The position numbers and the translations under genes were made by a program. A stretch of DNA of 64,000 nt from Gammaproteobacteria bacterium. GTDB lineage: Bacteria; Pseudomonadota; Gammaproteobacteria; UBA4575. The notes below the pieces were generated by a model. That model was not told the origin of the DNA. It was given only the letters and a program-made list of their open reading frames with translations, and made no database searches. The stretch lies in NCBI GenBank assembly GCA_014075255.1, contig CP046178.1, positions 630,001-694,000 of the forward strand, read 5' to 3'. Positions 28,117 through 39,340 of the stretch are shown piece after piece. Positions within the stretch are counted from its first letter, which is position 1. The number at the start of each line of letters is the position of its first letter.

Positions 28117-29081
28117 GAGAAATGATCAAATCCAAAACTTTTGGGTAATTGCGTAGGTTGATTATTATCAAAAAGCGATATACCAGAACCTGAAATTATT
28201 TTACCTACTTTACTTACTAATATCTTTTCTGAATTAAAATATCTCTCTAGTTTGATTTGATCTTTTTGCTTTATAGTAAAGATAAGCTCGTAATCTTCGC
28301 CACCTATCAGCAATTCTTTTACATCATCGACATGATTTACCATTCTTAGCATTGCACGAGAAATTGGTATTTTTTCTAAATCAATTATTGCACCTTTATT
28401 ACTCATAGAAAGTATTCGTTGTAAATCAATCAAAAAACCATCTGAGATATCTATAGCTGAATGAGCATACTTGACTATGTGCGCAGATATATCAAAACGT
28501 GGCATAGGTTTATGCAGGCACATTAAAAAATAATCTCGATCATTGGAATTTAATTCAGATTTAAAATTATTATTTATTAATTTTAATCCCAATGCTGCAT
28601 CACCTAAATATCCGGTTACATATATTAAATCACCTATTTCGCATGCACATCGTAATAACTTTCTCTGTTCAGGCAGACTGCCTATCACTTGCACAGTAAT
28701 GGATAGCGGACCTTTCACTATGTCGCCACCTACAATTCTTAGCTTGTGTGCATCGGCTAATTGATAAATGCCATCAGAGAAATCTTGTAGCCATTGGTGA
28801 TCTATATCCGGCAATGATAAGTTTAGTGTAGCCCAAAGAGGCTTTGCACCCATCGCTGCAATATCGCTTAAACTTACTGCCAAAGATTTATGTCCAATAA
28901 ATTGCGGATTGCAATCTGCATGAAAATGCACTCCTACATTAAGCGTATCAGTTGTAATTACAAGCTTAGAGTCTTCAGGTGGATTTACTATAGCCGCATC
29001 ATCTCCAACACTGACGTCAACTGTTCCGCAAGCTGCCTGATGCTTAGTAAAATATTTCTGAATTAGTTCTTGTTCTAACAA
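28113..29081 (-). CDS. thiL: Thiamine-monophosphate kinase
   Basis: 322 residues from a TTG start; no ATG fits the family's N-terminus. It starts LEQELIQKYFTKH, then VGDDAAIV, LVITTDTLNVGVHF, GHKSLAVSLSDIAAMGAKPLWATL and RIVGGDIVKG, the ATP- and Mg-binding segments of ThiL; DISDGFLIDLQ and LIGGEDYELIFT follow. It phosphorylates thiamine monophosphate to thiamine diphosphate. The nusB-thiL-pgpA order is common in gammaproteobacteria. Confidence 0.95.
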   Translation of the reverse strand: MLEQELIQKYFTKHQAACGTVDVSVGDDAAIVNPPEDSKLVITTDTLNVGVHFHADCNPQFIGHKSLAVSLSDIAAMGAKPLWATLNLSLPDIDHQWLQDFSDGIYQLADAHKLRIVGGDIVKGPLSITVQVIGSLPEQRKLLRCACEIGDLIYVTGYLGDAALGLKLINNNFKSELNSNDRDYFLMCLHKPMPRFDISAHIVKYAHSAIDISDGFLIDLQRILSMSNKGAIIDLEKIPISRAMLRMVNHVDDVKELLIGGEDYELIFTIKQKDQIKLERYFNSEKILVSKVGKIISGSGISLFDNNQPTQLPKSFGFDHFS

Positions 29082-29107
29082 ATTTTAGTTGAGATAAGAG
29101 TAATAAT

Positions 29108-29515
29108 TTAACGATTATTTTGAGTGACTTGATCTAACACTCCATTGATAAACTTATATCCCTCGATAGAACCAAATTTTTTACATAAGTTAATCGCTTC
29201 AGAGAGAATCACTTTGGAAGGAGTTTCAGACTTATGCATAATTTCATACGTAGCATAAAGCAAAATAGCATTTTCAATGGGGTCTATTTGCTCAGTTGGT
29301 AAATTTAGATAAGGTGAAAAAATTGCAGAAAGCTCTACACTTTGATTAATTGATTCTGTTAGCAAATCAACAAAATAGTCTTTATCTACTTTATCCCAAT
29401 TTTCATCTTCAACGTATTGCGCTAACAATTCATCTATTTCGTGTCCTGATATTTGCCACTGATATAGCGCTTGCAGAGCCAATCTTCTTGACCAATGTCG
29501 TTTTTGTGGTTCCAC
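29108..29515 (-). CDS. nusB: Transcription antitermination factor NusB
   Basis: 135 residues from a GTG start. All-helical sequence opening RHWSRRLALQALYQWQISG and containing ENAILLYATYEIM, SKVILSEAINLCKKFG and FINGVLDQ, the NusB hallmarks. It binds boxA RNA with NusE in rRNA antitermination. It lies ten bases downstream of ribH, the usual position. Confidence 0.95.
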   Translation of the reverse strand: MEPQKRHWSRRLALQALYQWQISGHEIDELLAQYVEDENWDKVDKDYFVDLLTESINQSVELSAIFSPYLNLPTEQIDPIENAILLYATYEIMHKSETPSKVILSEAINLCKKFGSIEGYKFINGVLDQVTQNNR

Positions 29516-29525
29516 AATACTGTCA

Positions 29526-30002
29526 CTAAATAGACTTCAGAACATTAATCATTTCTAACACGCATAATGCGGTATCTCGACCTTTGTTAAGTTCAATATT
29601 ACTGGTGGATGAACGTTCGAGAGCTTGCTCGATAGTGTTGGTCGTTAGCACGCCGAATGCGATTGGTATATTAGATTCTAAACTAGCTTGCTGAATACCC
29701 TGTGCACTGGCACTGCATACATAATCAAAATGCGGTGTATCACCACGAATTACACAGCCCAATGCAATAACAGCATTATATTTTTTGCTCTCGGCAAGCG
29801 CTTTACATACAAGCGGTAATTCAAATGCACCTGGGACAGGCACATCCATAATATCGGCTTCATTTACACCATTTTCAAGCAATGTCTGATGCGCTGCTAT
29901 GCGCATGTTATTAACAATTTCTCCATTAAAACGCGCAGATACAATAGCAATTTTTGCATTATTGCCATTATAGTCAGCACCTTTAGTTTCACTATGTTTC
30001 AT
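29526..30002 (-). CDS. ribH: 6,7-dimethyl-8-ribityllumazine synthase
   Basis: 158 residues. IAIVSARFNGEIVNNM (substrate-binding region), VPGAFELPLVCKAL and LGCVIRGDTPHFDYVC (with the catalytic His in the PHFDYV segment) identify lumazine synthase. It condenses the ribityl-uracil and dihydroxybutanone phosphate in riboflavin synthesis. It lies 31 bases downstream of ribE. Confidence 0.96.
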   Translation of the reverse strand: MKHSETKGADYNGNNAKIAIVSARFNGEIVNNMRIAAHQTLLENGVNEADIMDVPVPGAFELPLVCKALAESKKYNAVIALGCVIRGDTPHFDYVCSASAQGIQQASLESNIPIAFGVLTTNTIEQALERSSTSNIELNKGRDTALCVLEMINVLKSI

Positions 30003-30033
30003 GTTTCATTTTTTATAAATTACTATCTGTATT

Positions 30034-30630
30034 TTATGATCTATTATTAATAATATTTTCAAGATATCTGGCAATTAAATCTACCTCGATATTCAGCAAA
30101 TCTTCAGTTTGAATTGCGTTTAATATTGTATTTTTCAAAGTATGTGGAATAATTGTAACGCACAGTTGCTCATCCTTAACTTTATTTACAGTCAAACTTA
30201 CACCATTTATGCAAACTGAACCCTTTACAGCAATATATTTTACTAGCTCAACAGGGCTGCTAATCCACAAAATGGTTTCGTTATCGTTATCTTCGCGAGT
30301 ACTCAATACACCTAAACCATCTACATGCCCACTGACAAAATGACCCCCGAGACGAGTAGTTGGAGTTACCGCACGCTCTAGATTTACTTGATTATTTCTA
30401 ATTGCTCGGCCAAAGCTAGTGCACTGCTGAGTTTCTTTGGATACATCAACATAAAATGAATTTTGTTCGATATCATAAGCCGTTAAACAAACACCATTTA
30501 CCGCAATACTATCCCCAAGCTGCACGCCATCAATAAATTTACTAGAAACTTGAATTCTATATTGGTGTATATCTTCTTTTTCGGCGACACTATGTATTGT
30601 GCCAATTTCTTCAATAATTCCAGTAAACAT
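30034..30630 (-). CDS. ribE: Riboflavin synthase, alpha subunit
   Basis: 198 residues. It begins MFTGIIEEIGTI, then two lumazine-binding repeats: VQLGDSIAVNGVCLTAYDI and VAVKGSVCINGVSLTVNKV-type segments (IAVKGSVCINGVSLTV here), with GGHFVSGHVDGLG between. It dismutates lumazine to riboflavin. No ribBA gene sits between ribE and ribH, where it often does. Confidence 0.96.
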   Translation of the reverse strand: MFTGIIEEIGTIHSVAEKEDIHQYRIQVSSKFIDGVQLGDSIAVNGVCLTAYDIEQNSFYVDVSKETQQCTSFGRAIRNNQVNLERAVTPTTRLGGHFVSGHVDGLGVLSTREDNDNETILWISSPVELVKYIAVKGSVCINGVSLTVNKVKDEQLCVTIIPHTLKNTILNAIQTEDLLNIEVDLIARYLENIINNRS

Positions 30631-30646
30631 GATTTCTAAAGCTTAC

Positions 30647-31216
30647 TTAATTTAGGTCAATCACATATGACGTTAATGGTAATGCAGTAGCATTATTGAA
30701 CGTTGCCCCCGCTTCTACTCCATTTTTTGCAATTTCTTCTGAACTTTCCATACGATCATATAAGGCATACATGGCGCCTAGCGCAATATCACCACCTGAA
30801 CCTACCGCCCAAAATCTTGAATATTCAAAAACTTCTCTTAATGCATACACTGCAAAAATTCCATGAGGATTCACAATTAATGTATCAATCCTTGAGGATT
30901 CATATGGATCATCTTCCTCGTCTTTAGGATTTAAGTAGTATTCTTCCTTAAGAATCGGATGCAATGTTCTAAAAGACTCAAAAATATCTAACTGAGAATT
31001 AAAGTTTAAATTCTCGCCGTATTTTTTCAATAAACTTTGAATTACAATGTGATGCGCAGCACTGCCCACAATTCCAAAATAATTATCTTTATATAAGTAA
31101 ACTTTGTCATGCGTGTTATCAAATTCGCTTGATTGCTTAACGTCCCCGAATGTAGTTAAGGTATCTGCGGCTATACACGCTTTGCCATTTTTTTGAACTG
31201 CAACAATAGTAGACAT
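30647..31216 (-). CDS. HslV/proteasome-like Ntn hydrolase, stand-alone
   Basis: 189 residues. It begins MSTIVAVQKNGKACIAADTLTTFGD, aligning with HslV (TTIVSVRRNGKVVIGGD). After Met removal the N-terminal residue would be Ser, where HslV has Thr. The family's Asp (AADT) and a Lys in THDKVYLY are present, and WAVGSGGDIALGAMYALYD matches HslV's IAIGSGG region. No hslU is nearby, so it is not a standard HslVU protease. The gene lies between ribD and ribE on the same strand with 10- and 16-base gaps, so it is co-transcribed with riboflavin genes. Substrate and partners are unknown. Confidence 0.78.
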   Translation of the reverse strand: MSTIVAVQKNGKACIAADTLTTFGDVKQSSEFDNTHDKVYLYKDNYFGIVGSAAHHIVIQSLLKKYGENLNFNSQLDIFESFRTLHPILKEEYYLNPKDEEDDPYESSRIDTLIVNPHGIFAVYALREVFEYSRFWAVGSGGDIALGAMYALYDRMESSEEIAKNGVEAGATFNNATALPLTSYVIDLN

Positions 31217-31226
31217 ATATTTATTT

Positions 31227-32342
31227 TTATGAATATTGAGGTTTTAACTGTAGTTTTAAATTTCGCCCTACTTTTCTAGTTTGACAGATTTCAAACTCTA
31301 TCCGATCTTGCATGCTTTCAATAAAATCTAATTTAGCCATCCCATAACTGGAGTGCCCCATAATATGCGGCGCCATATAAACAATCATTTCATCAACGAA
31401 ATGATTTTTCAATAAACTACCTACTAATGTAGAACCGGCTTCAACCAATACCTCATTAAAGCCGCGTTTTGCAAGATCTATTATCACAGCCTGTAAATTA
31501 ACATTGTTGTTACTTCGCTCGGTGTTAACAATCTCAACTTGATTACTTTCTATTTCTGCAAATTTATCATTTCTTTTGGCACAAGTGTAAATAATCACAT
31601 CTTCTGATGTCTGCAATGTTTTAGCATTAGCTGAAATACGCAGTTGTGTATCCAAAATTACTCTTTTTGGCTGTTGAATATTATTTTCTATTCCTAGCTG
31701 CTCTTTACTAAGCCTTACAGTCAAACTTGGATCATCTGCTAGCACCGTATCAATGCCTGTCATAATTGCACAACTTCTTGCGCGAAGTTTCTGCACATCT
31801 AAGCGAGATTCATCGCTACTTATCCATTTGCTTTCACCAGACTTTAATGCGGTTTTTCCGTCTAAGCTAATAGCTGACTTCACGGTTATATACGGTCTAT
31901 CTTGCGTCATGCGCTTAACAAAACCCTTGTTCAGTTCCATTGCATCAGCTTCTAAAATACCTGTAGTTGTTTTAATCCCATGGCTCTCCAAGTATTCCAA
32001 CCCTTTACCATTAACCAGTGGATTGGGATCTCTCATAGCAGTCACCACGCGAGCTACTTTCGCAGCGACTAAGGCTTCTGCACAAGGAGGTGTTTTACCA
32101 TGATGTGAACAAGGTTCAAGGGTTACATAGAGGGTTGTATCTGAACTATCTCTTACGGTATTTAATGCAAGAATCTCCGCGTGAGGCTTGCCCGGAGATA
32201 AGTGATAACCGCGACTAATAATCTCACCATTTTTTACAACTACACAACCTACTCGTGGATTTGTTCGAGTTGTATACAGGCCTTTTCTTGCTAATTGCAA
32301 GGCTTCGACCATAAAGGCCTGGTCGTTTAAATATTTATTCAT
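31227..32342 (-). CDS. ribD: Bifunctional riboflavin deaminase-reductase
   Basis: 371 residues. N-terminal deaminase: NPRVGCVVV, HAEILAL and the zinc motif PCSHHGKTPPCAEAL. C-terminal reductase from about residue 148: RPYITVKSAISLDGKTAL, KWISSDESRLDVQKLRA, SCAIMTGIDTVLADDPSLTVR and VLVEAGSTLVGSLL. It catalyses the second and third steps of riboflavin synthesis. Its start is 32 bases after nrdR. Confidence 0.96.
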   Translation of the reverse strand: MNKYLNDQAFMVEALQLARKGLYTTRTNPRVGCVVVKNGEIISRGYHLSPGKPHAEILALNTVRDSSDTTLYVTLEPCSHHGKTPPCAEALVAAKVARVVTAMRDPNPLVNGKGLEYLESHGIKTTTGILEADAMELNKGFVKRMTQDRPYITVKSAISLDGKTALKSGESKWISSDESRLDVQKLRARSCAIMTGIDTVLADDPSLTVRLSKEQLGIENNIQQPKRVILDTQLRISANAKTLQTSEDVIIYTCAKRNDKFAEIESNQVEIVNTERSNNNVNLQAVIIDLAKRGFNEVLVEAGSTLVGSLLKNHFVDEMIVYMAPHIMGHSSYGMAKLDFIESMQDRIEFEICQTRKVGRNLKLQLKPQYS

Positions 32343-32374
32343 ACTGACTAGCCGCCAGCTAATTTATGAAGATT

Positions 32375-32893
32375 TTAGTGAGTTTTTTTATCAGCATCGT
32401 CAGCAATTAATGAAAGCTGGCTCTTTAACATTTCCGGAGTCAGATCATTTTCAACGCGATCAATAATGTCCTTAAATGCTTGCACATCCTCAAAACTCAT
32501 ATATACCGATGCAAATCGCACATAAGCAACTTGATCTAGTGAACGTAGCTCTTGCATGACCCACTCACCGATAACTTTAGCAGGAATCTCGCGCTCACCA
32601 ACACCAAGTGCCTTTCGGGAAATTAAGTTTATAGACGCATCAATGAGTTCAGTCGCTACAGGTCGCTTCTCACAGGCAAGAATTATTCCCTTGCGTAGTT
32701 TTTCTTCATTAAAAGGCTCTCGTCTGCCGTCATGCTTAACGACTCTCGGCAAATTTCTTTCTGCAGATTCGAAAGTTGTAAATCGTTCATTACAGTCTAA
32801 ACATTCACGACGCCTGCGAACTTGATAGCCCTCGCTCGCAAGCCGCGAATCTATGACCTTGGTCTCTTCTGATCGACAGAAAGGACAGTGCAT
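32375..32893 (-). CDS. nrdR: Ribonucleotide reductase regulator NrdR
   Basis: 172 residues. The zinc ribbon CPFC...CLDC, with [30 protein letters not shown], is followed by an ATP-cone ([30 protein letters not shown]). It represses nrd operons when ATP/dATP levels change. Its position between glyA and ribD is the classical gammaproteobacterial one. Confidence 0.97.
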   Translation of the reverse strand: MHCPFCRSEETKVIDSRLASEGYQVRRRRECLDCNERFTTFESAERNLPRVVKHDGRREPFNEEKLRKGIILACEKRPVATELIDASINLISRKALGVGEREIPAKVIGEWVMQELRSLDQVAYVRFASVYMSFEDVQAFKDIIDRVENDLTPEMLKSQLSLIADDADKKTH

Positions 32894-32917
32894 TAGCTAG
32901 ACCTAATAAATTTAGAG

Positions 32918-34198
32918 TTATGCAACCGCCTGTTGTTCATCGCTAGAACTATAAACTGGGAAGCGCTTACATAAATCAAGCACCTGATTTTTTACGCGAT
33001 CAATTGTTTCCTGGTTTTCCAAGTTATCTAGTATGTCGCAAATCCAATTGGTAAGGTCTTTACATTCTTGTTCTTTGAAGCCACGCGTAGTGCCCGCAGG
33101 TGTACCAATACGTAAGCCACTCGTAACAAACGGTGATTGTGGATCACCCGGTACAGTATTCTTATTTACCGTAATGTTTGCATTACCTAATGCCGCATCA
33201 GCAGCCTTACCTGTAATACCTTTATCAATAAGGTCAACAAGGAACAAATGACAATCTGTACCACCCGAAACAATCTTATAACCACGCTCCATGAATTGAT
33301 CCGCCATGGCTTTAGCATTTTTTACAACTTGCTGTTGATACTCTTTAAACTCAGGCTTTGATGCTTCTAAGAATGCTACCGCTTTTGCTGCAATCACATG
33401 CATTAGAGGTCCACCTTGTGTTCCAGGGAACACTGCAGAATTTAACTTTTTAGCAATTGCATCGTTCTTGCGAGCAAGAATGATGCCGCCACGAGGGCCA
33501 CGTAAAGTTTTATGTGTGGTTGAAGTACACACGTCAGCAATAGGGATAGGGTTTGGATACTCACCTGCAGCAATCAAACCAGATACATGTGCCATATCAA
33601 CCATCAACAAAGCACCGACTTGATCACAAATATCTCGGAACCGCTGCCAATCCCAAATTTTAGAATACGCTGAGAAACCAGCGATAATCATTTTTGGCTT
33701 GTTTTCTTTGGCTAAACGTTCAACTTCATCGTAATCCACTTCGCCTGTTTCAGGGTTTAATCCGTAAAGAATAGCGTTGTAGTTCTTGCCAGAGAAATTT
33801 ACAGGGCAACCGTGTGTTAAATGACCGCCGTGAGATAAGTCTAATCCCATAATCGTGTCATGTGGCTCAAGCAATGCTAAAAATACCGCAGCATTAGCTT
33901 GCGAACCTGAATGCGGTTGTACGTTTGCATAATCAGCCCCAAAAAGACTTTTTAGACGATCAATAGCTAATTGCTCAGCTACGTCTACAAATTCACAACC
34001 ACCGTAATAACGTTTTGCAGGGTAGCCTTCAGCATACTTATTGGTTAGCACAGTTCCTTGAGCTTCCATCACACGAGGACTGGTGTAGTTTTCTGATGCA
34101 ATAAGTTCTACGTGCTCTTCTTGGCGACGAATTTCCTTATTGATTGCATCGGTTAATTCATTGTCAAAACCGGCAATTGTCATGTCTGGTGTAAACAT
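32918..34198 (-). CDS. glyA: Serine hydroxymethyltransferase
   Basis: 426 residues. [33 protein letters not shown], and the PLP-lysine motif [18 protein letters not shown] are diagnostic. It interconverts serine and glycine with tetrahydrofolate. An AGGAGACC ribosome-binding site precedes the ATG. It is the first gene of the minus-strand operon; the 179-base upstream gap must hold the promoter, and I see no glycine-riboswitch pattern there. Confidence 0.97.
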   Translation of the reverse strand: MFTPDMTIAGFDNELTDAINKEIRRQEEHVELIASENYTSPRVMEAQGTVLTNKYAEGYPAKRYYGGCEFVDVAEQLAIDRLKSLFGADYANVQPHSGSQANAAVFLALLEPHDTIMGLDLSHGGHLTHGCPVNFSGKNYNAILYGLNPETGEVDYDEVERLAKENKPKMIIAGFSAYSKIWDWQRFRDICDQVGALLMVDMAHVSGLIAAGEYPNPIPIADVCTSTTHKTLRGPRGGIILARKNDAIAKKLNSAVFPGTQGGPLMHVIAAKAVAFLEASKPEFKEYQQQVVKNAKAMADQFMERGYKIVSGGTDCHLFLVDLIDKGITGKAADAALGNANITVNKNTVPGDPQSPFVTSGLRIGTPAGTTRGFKEQECKDLTNWICDILDNLENQETIDRVKNQVLDLCKRFPVYSSSDEQQAVA

Positions 34199-34377
34199 TA
34201 CGAAGGTCTCCTACGAGGAAAATTTATAATTAGGTAAAGGTTGAAATTTAAGCGGTAAATTATAGCTCAAATTATTAAATAAAAATTGGAAAATATGGGT
34301 AGATTTCAAGCGTTTAGCCTGTAAAGACTAGGGATTACAGGGTCTTATCTACCGATAGAGATAGTAAATTTACAGCC

Positions 34378-34998
34378 TTAAAACTTAAACTTAAGTTTAG
34401 TTGAGAGATAATCAATATCAGATTCTTCCATCTGATAACGCTCCCACTCAGCACTCACGCCAAACCGGGCATTGAGGTCATAATTTGCGCCTAAGCCGTA
34501 AAAAATATCAGTGCCACGAGTCTGGCCTAGGTATTTGGCATTAGTCTGATTGTAATTAGGATCCACTTCCCAGTTAAACAAACCACCTTTCATATACAAG
34601 AAACCATTATCGTTTATTGGGTAACTGCTTATTCCAGATAGGAACAATCCATTCGACTCAAAATTTTGAGAGCCTACTTCAGGAAACCAAAGTGATGAAC
34701 CCGCAAACATATCGTCTATTCCAAATGAAAGATCATCTTGATATTCAAGTTGCATCGAAAAGTTTTGAGTGGTTCGGTAACCTCCAAACAAAGAAACATT
34801 ATTGCTCGTAGCATTCCTACTTTCTTTGTAGCTTAAAATATCATTCAATGAAAAATCGCTATCAGACAAACTACTTGGGTATGGAAGAACTTCTTGTTGA
34901 GCTGTATCGGATCCAACAAACCACTCTGCCTGAACATTGCTGAATGTCAGCATGGTGATTCCAGCCGTGATGGTAATTTTTATAATATTATTTCGCAT
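34378..34998 (-). CDS. Outer-membrane beta-barrel protein
   Basis: 206 residues. A signal peptide ends near SNVQAEW. The mature part alternates polar and hydrophobic residues in beta-hairpin fashion (NVSLFGGYRTTQNFSMQLEYQDD, GFLYMKGGLFNWEVD, IFYGLGANYDLNARFGVSAEWERYQM) and ends in STKLKFKF, a C-terminal Phe typical of outer-membrane barrels. It resembles small OmpA-like porin-fold proteins with about eight strands. No cargo or ligand can be read. It is a single gene between purL and the glyA operon. Confidence 0.75.
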   Translation of the reverse strand: MRNNIIKITITAGITMLTFSNVQAEWFVGSDTAQQEVLPYPSSLSDSDFSLNDILSYKESRNATSNNVSLFGGYRTTQNFSMQLEYQDDLSFGIDDMFAGSSLWFPEVGSQNFESNGLFLSGISSYPINDNGFLYMKGGLFNWEVDPNYNQTNAKYLGQTRGTDIFYGLGANYDLNARFGVSAEWERYQMEESDIDYLSTKLKFKF

Positions 34999-35247
34999 GG
35001 TGCCAAACAGTAATTTATCCCTAAATTTTAAACGCTTATTTCCTTGCTTCAGTATAAGGTATTTGTGCAGAAAGTAGGCATATTTACCTGAATTAATTGA
35101 CTTAATTAAAATTTGGTAATGTTAATTTGACAATATTGGTACACAAATTAACCGGAAGTCCACTCACCCACCACACCGATAATAACTACAAATCCCTTAC
35201 ATAAACTAGATGTATTAGATTACGACAATTTATTCTAAATTAGCGGA

Positions 35248-38200
35248 TTAATCTAGTAATTTTCTAGCATTTCTGAACATTTTTAGCCATGCACCATCTT
35301 CTTTCCACTCAGATGGATGCCATGAATATTGGACAGACCTGAACAATCTTTCGGGGTGCGGCATCATAATCGTAAAACGACCGTCTTCATTGCAAAATCC
35401 AGTGGCTCCTTGCGGAGATCCATTAGGATTAAATGGATATATATCAGTAATTTGAAGATTATTATTAATGTAATTTAACGTAATTTGATTACGCTTATTC
35501 ATGTAATCTAGAGAATCATTCGATACTTCTGCCCTACCTTCACCGTGCGCCACCACAACCGGCAAGGTGGAACCTTGCATATCGTTAAAGAGTAATGAAA
35601 CCGAATCTTTAACTTCTACCATTATTAATCGCGCTTCAAATTGTTCCGAAGTGTTTTGCACAAAGGTTGGCCAATGTTCAGCGCCAGGAATAATTTCACG
35701 TAGCTGTGACATCATTTGACAGCCGTTACACACACCTAAAGCAAAAATATCGGGATTCGCAAAATAGTTTGCGAATTCGTCTTTTAAATAATTATTAAAA
35801 AGAATCGACTTTGCCCATCCACCCCCTGCACCCAATACATCACCATATGAAAATCCGCCACAAGCCACCAAACCATGAAAATTTTCAAGCTTCTGACGTT
35901 TCTCAATGAGGTCTGTCATGTGAACATCTACAGAATCAAATCCTGCGCGATCAAATGCAGCGGCCATTTCCATATGACCATTCACTCCCTGTTCGCGTAA
36001 TACAGCAATGTTAGGCCGCACACCCATACTAATATAAGGCGCACTAGTATCCTCATTAAGGTCATAGGTTAACTTCGCACTTAAACCAGGATTGTTTTCA
36101 TCAATAATAGAGGCAAGCTCTTCATCCGCGCATTTAGGATTATCACGCAAAGTTTGAATGGCATGGCTGGTGCCAGACCAAAGCTTTAACAGTTCAGCCC
36201 AGTCTCTTTTATAAATAACTTCTTTATTATGTGAGAAGTTAATACTGTTGGAGTCATTAAGTTCACCTAATGCATGTGTGTTTAAAGTCAAATTATGTTT
36301 AACCATAATATTTTCTACTTTATCTAAATCTTTTGTATCAATCTGTATCACTGCACCGAGTTCTTCAGAGAACAAACTGGCAATTACGTCGTCACCCAAA
36401 TTGTCTACAAGACCATCTAAGTGAACATCAATACCCACATGGCTGGCAAAACTCATTTCACATAGGGTCGCTAGCAAGCCGCCATCTGAACGATCATGAT
36501 AAGCATGTATTAACTGTTCAGCTTTCAGTTCCGTTATGGCTGCAAAAAAACTTTTAATTAATTTTGTATTATCTAAATCTGGTGGAGTGTTACCTGTGTG
36601 CGAATAAGCTTGCGCTAACGCAGAACCACCCAAGCGATTCTTCTTCGATCCTAAGTCAATTAATAAAAGAGATGAATGCTCTAGCGCTACATTAAGTTGT
36701 GGCGTTAACGTTTTGCGTACATCTTTTGCTTGTGCAAATGCAGATATAATTAAAGATAAAGGCGCGGTAACCGATTTGTCATTACTTTTACCTTTCCCAT
36801 CTTCTTTCTTTTCTTCAGTCCAATGGCTTTTCATAGACAAAGAATCTTTTCCAACCGGAATTACAATTCCTAAATCTGGACACAATTCTTCACCTACGGC
36901 TTGTACCGTTGCAAACAAATTTGCATCTTCTCCTACATGGCCTGCGGGCGACATCCAGTTTGCAGATAAACGAATATCGGAAAGTTGTTTTACATCCGCT
37001 GCTAATATATTGGTAATTGCTTCACTAATGGCCATACGACCCGATGCAGGGCCAGAAAGTAACGCAACAGGTGTACGTTCGCCCATCGACATCGCTTCAC
37101 CGCTGTAGCCTTTATAATCGCTGCAAGTAACTGCAACATCCGCAACAGGCACTTGCCACGGACCCACAAATTGGTCTCGCGTGACCATTCCCGTAACGGT
37201 TCGATCACCTATGGTGATTAAAAAACTTTTCGATGCGACACTCGGCACTTGCAACACACGGTTGATGGCGTCTTCAAGATTAATTTCAGCAGTGTTAATT
37301 TTTTTTGCAGAGGATGTAATCGAAGTTACATCTCGTGTCATTTTAGGGGTTTTACCCAGCAGAACATCCATCGGAAAATCAATGGGATTATTTTTAAATG
37401 TATCATCAGAAAGAACAAGCTGAGGTTCTTTCGTGGCATTACCTACGACTGCATAAGGGCAACGTTCACGCTCGCATAGCGCTTTAAACTCATCTAAAAG
37501 ATCTTTATTGATCGCTAGCACATAACGTTCTTGAGCTTCATTGCACCAAATTTCTTTAGGAGACATACCGGGCTCAGCATTCGGGATCTCCCTAATTTCA
37601 AAGTCACCACCTAAATCTGCATCATGAATTAATTCAGGAATCGCGTTGGATAAGCCTCCTGCCCCCACATCATGAATAGAAATAATCGGACTGTCTTTCC
37701 CGCGCACCACGCATAGTTCAATCACTTCTTGGCAACGACGTTCCATTTCGGCATTACCACGTTGCACCGATGCAAAATCTAAATCTTCAGTACTGGTGCC
37801 GCTCGCCATAGAAGAAGCCGCGCCACCACCCAGACCAATTAACATGGCAGGGCCTCCTAAAACTATAATGGGTGTGCCATCTGGGAATTTTTCTTTTAAT
37901 ACATGTTCTTTTCTAACATTACCCAATCCACCGGCAATCATAATAGGCTTATGGTACCCACGCACATCAGTACCGTCTTGTTGTTCAGAGGCATCTAACT
38001 CTAAGGTTCTAAAATAGCCAAGAATATTGGGCCGACCAAATTCATTATTAAAAGAAGCCGCACCAATAGGCCCTTCTTTCATAATATCTAACGCCGATAC
38101 AATTCTTTCCGGTTTACCGTACTCAAATTCCCAGGGTTGTAACTTTCTAGGTAAATGTAAATTTGAAACGGAAAAACCACACAACCCCGCTTTCGGTCGG

Positions 38201-39177
38201 CTACCACGCCCTACTGCACCTTCATCACGAATCTCACCACCCGAACCGGTTGCAGCACCCGGAAAAGGAGAAATGGCAGTGGGGTGATTGTGCGTTTCTA
38301 CTTTCATTAAAATATGCACATCTTCATTATCAAATTGATATTGATGTGTAATCGGGTTGGCATGAAAACGCGTTGCAGTGTGTCCCGCCATTACTGCAGC
38401 ATTGTCACTGTAGGCAGATAAAATATTTTCAGGTGAATGTTTGTAGGTGTTCCTAATCATGCCAAACAAGGTTTGTTCTTTTGGCTGACCATCTATTTTC
38501 CAATTAGCATTAAATATTTTATGTCGACAATGCTCAGAATTCGCCTGCGCAAACATCATCAACTCAACATCGGTTGGAGAGCGTCCTAATTGTCCATACT
38601 TCTCAATTAAGTAATCAATTTCATCATCGGCCAGTGCAAGACCCATTTCTTGATTGGCACTTAACAAGGCAGCTTTAGGATCATCACCTAAATTAATTTC
38701 TACTAACTCACGCTTAGCTTCCTCTATAAATAATGACTTAGCCTCTTCAACATCATACAAAACCGATTCTGTCATGCGGTCATGTAATACGTTCGCAATC
38801 TGTTGAATCTCTTTTTCGTCTGCGGAAGCTTTTAATGAAAATTCATACAACGTACCGCGCTCAATTCGCTGAACATTAGTTAAGCCACAATTATGTGCAA
38901 TATCAGTCGCTTTGGATGACCAAGGAGATATCGTTCCAAACCTTGGGGTCACCAAGATCTGAAGATCATTTTTAGAGGTTTTTGAAGCAGGCGCTATATA
39001 TAAGAGTAAGGCTTCTAGCTTAGATTTTTCTTGTGGGTTTAACTCACTGCTAGATTGAATAAAGTGAACAAACTTAGCTGTGAAACCTTCTACTTTTACA
39101 GTAATACTTTCTAGTTGGCGATGGAGTGATTCGGTTCTAAATTGAGATAACGCATGACCTCCGTCGATGATCAACAT
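35248..39177 (-). CDS. purL: Phosphoribosylformylglycinamidine synthase, large form
   Basis: 1309 residues, the gammaproteobacterial single-chain form. The N-terminal PurS-like region is followed by the first synthase half ([63 protein letters not shown]) and the second half ([19 protein letters not shown]). The glutaminase domain comes last, with the Cys nucleophile in [11 protein letters not shown] and [12 protein letters not shown]. It makes FGAM in purine synthesis from FGAR, ATP and glutamine. About 160 bases separate its start from ssrA. Confidence 0.97.
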   Translation of the reverse strand: MLIIDGGHALSQFRTESLHRQLESITVKVEGFTAKFVHFIQSSSELNPQEKSKLEALLLYIAPASKTSKNDLQILVTPRFGTISPWSSKATDIAHNCGLTNVQRIERGTLYEFSLKASADEKEIQQIANVLHDRMTESVLYDVEEAKSLFIEEAKRELVEINLGDDPKAALLSANQEMGLALADDEIDYLIEKYGQLGRSPTDVELMMFAQANSEHCRHKIFNANWKIDGQPKEQTLFGMIRNTYKHSPENILSAYSDNAAVMAGHTATRFHANPITHQYQFDNEDVHILMKVETHNHPTAISPFPGAATGSGGEIRDEGAVGRGSRPKAGLCGFSVSNLHLPRKLQPWEFEYGKPERIVSALDIMKEGPIGAASFNNEFGRPNILGYFRTLELDASEQQDGTDVRGYHKPIMIAGGLGNVRKEHVLKEKFPDGTPIIVLGGPAMLIGLGGGAASSMASGTSTEDLDFASVQRGNAEMERRCQEVIELCVVRGKDSPIISIHDVGAGGLSNAIPELIHDADLGGDFEIREIPNAEPGMSPKEIWCNEAQERYVLAINKDLLDEFKALCERERCPYAVVGNATKEPQLVLSDDTFKNNPIDFPMDVLLGKTPKMTRDVTSITSSAKKINTAEINLEDAINRVLQVPSVASKSFLITIGDRTVTGMVTRDQFVGPWQVPVADVAVTCSDYKGYSGEAMSMGERTPVALLSGPASGRMAISEAITNILAADVKQLSDIRLSANWMSPAGHVGEDANLFATVQAVGEELCPDLGIVIPVGKDSLSMKSHWTEEKKEDGKGKSNDKSVTAPLSLIISAFAQAKDVRKTLTPQLNVALEHSSLLLIDLGSKKNRLGGSALAQAYSHTGNTPPDLDNTKLIKSFFAAITELKAEQLIHAYHDRSDGGLLATLCEMSFASHVGIDVHLDGLVDNLGDDVIASLFSEELGAVIQIDTKDLDKVENIMVKHNLTLNTHALGELNDSNSINFSHNKEVIYKRDWAELLKLWSGTSHAIQTLRDNPKCADEELASIIDENNPGLSAKLTYDLNEDTSAPYISMGVRPNIAVLREQGVNGHMEMAAAFDRAGFDSVDVHMTDLIEKRQKLENFHGLVACGGFSYGDVLGAGGGWAKSILFNNYLKDEFANYFANPDIFALGVCNGCQMMSQLREIIPGAEHWPTFVQNTSEQFEARLIMVEVKDSVSLLFNDMQGSTLPVVVAHGEGRAEVSNDSLDYMNKRNQITLNYINNNLQITDIYPFNPNGSPQGATGFCNEDGRFTIMMPHPERLFRSVQYSWHPSEWKEDGAWLKMFRNARKLLD

Positions 39178-39308
39178 GAAAATGCAGTGCCTTTTGTAGG
39201 GTGGCTGAATGTATATATAAGAAAGGCGTGAATCATAACGAAAACAGACGGTCTAATCATCAAGATAATGATGCTATCTGGATACAGCCTAGGTGGTTGT
39301 TTATATAG

Positions 39309-39314
39309 TATAAT
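39309..39314 (+). promoter_or_regulatory. Probable -10 box of ssrA
   Basis: TATAAT 27 bases before the mature tmRNA 5' end, which fits a short 5' leader removed by RNase P. I see no convincing -35 at the right spacing. Confidence 0.4.
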
Positions 39315-39340
39315 TATAGTCTTTAATACCCTGAATACAT

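Noticed and set aside
34199-34377. Glycine riboswitch upstream of glyA
   Set aside because: The region is AT-rich with no glycine-aptamer-like motif that I can recognise.
36333-38351. Several plus-strand ORFs inside purL
   Set aside because: All are antisense shadows of a long, well-conserved gene.
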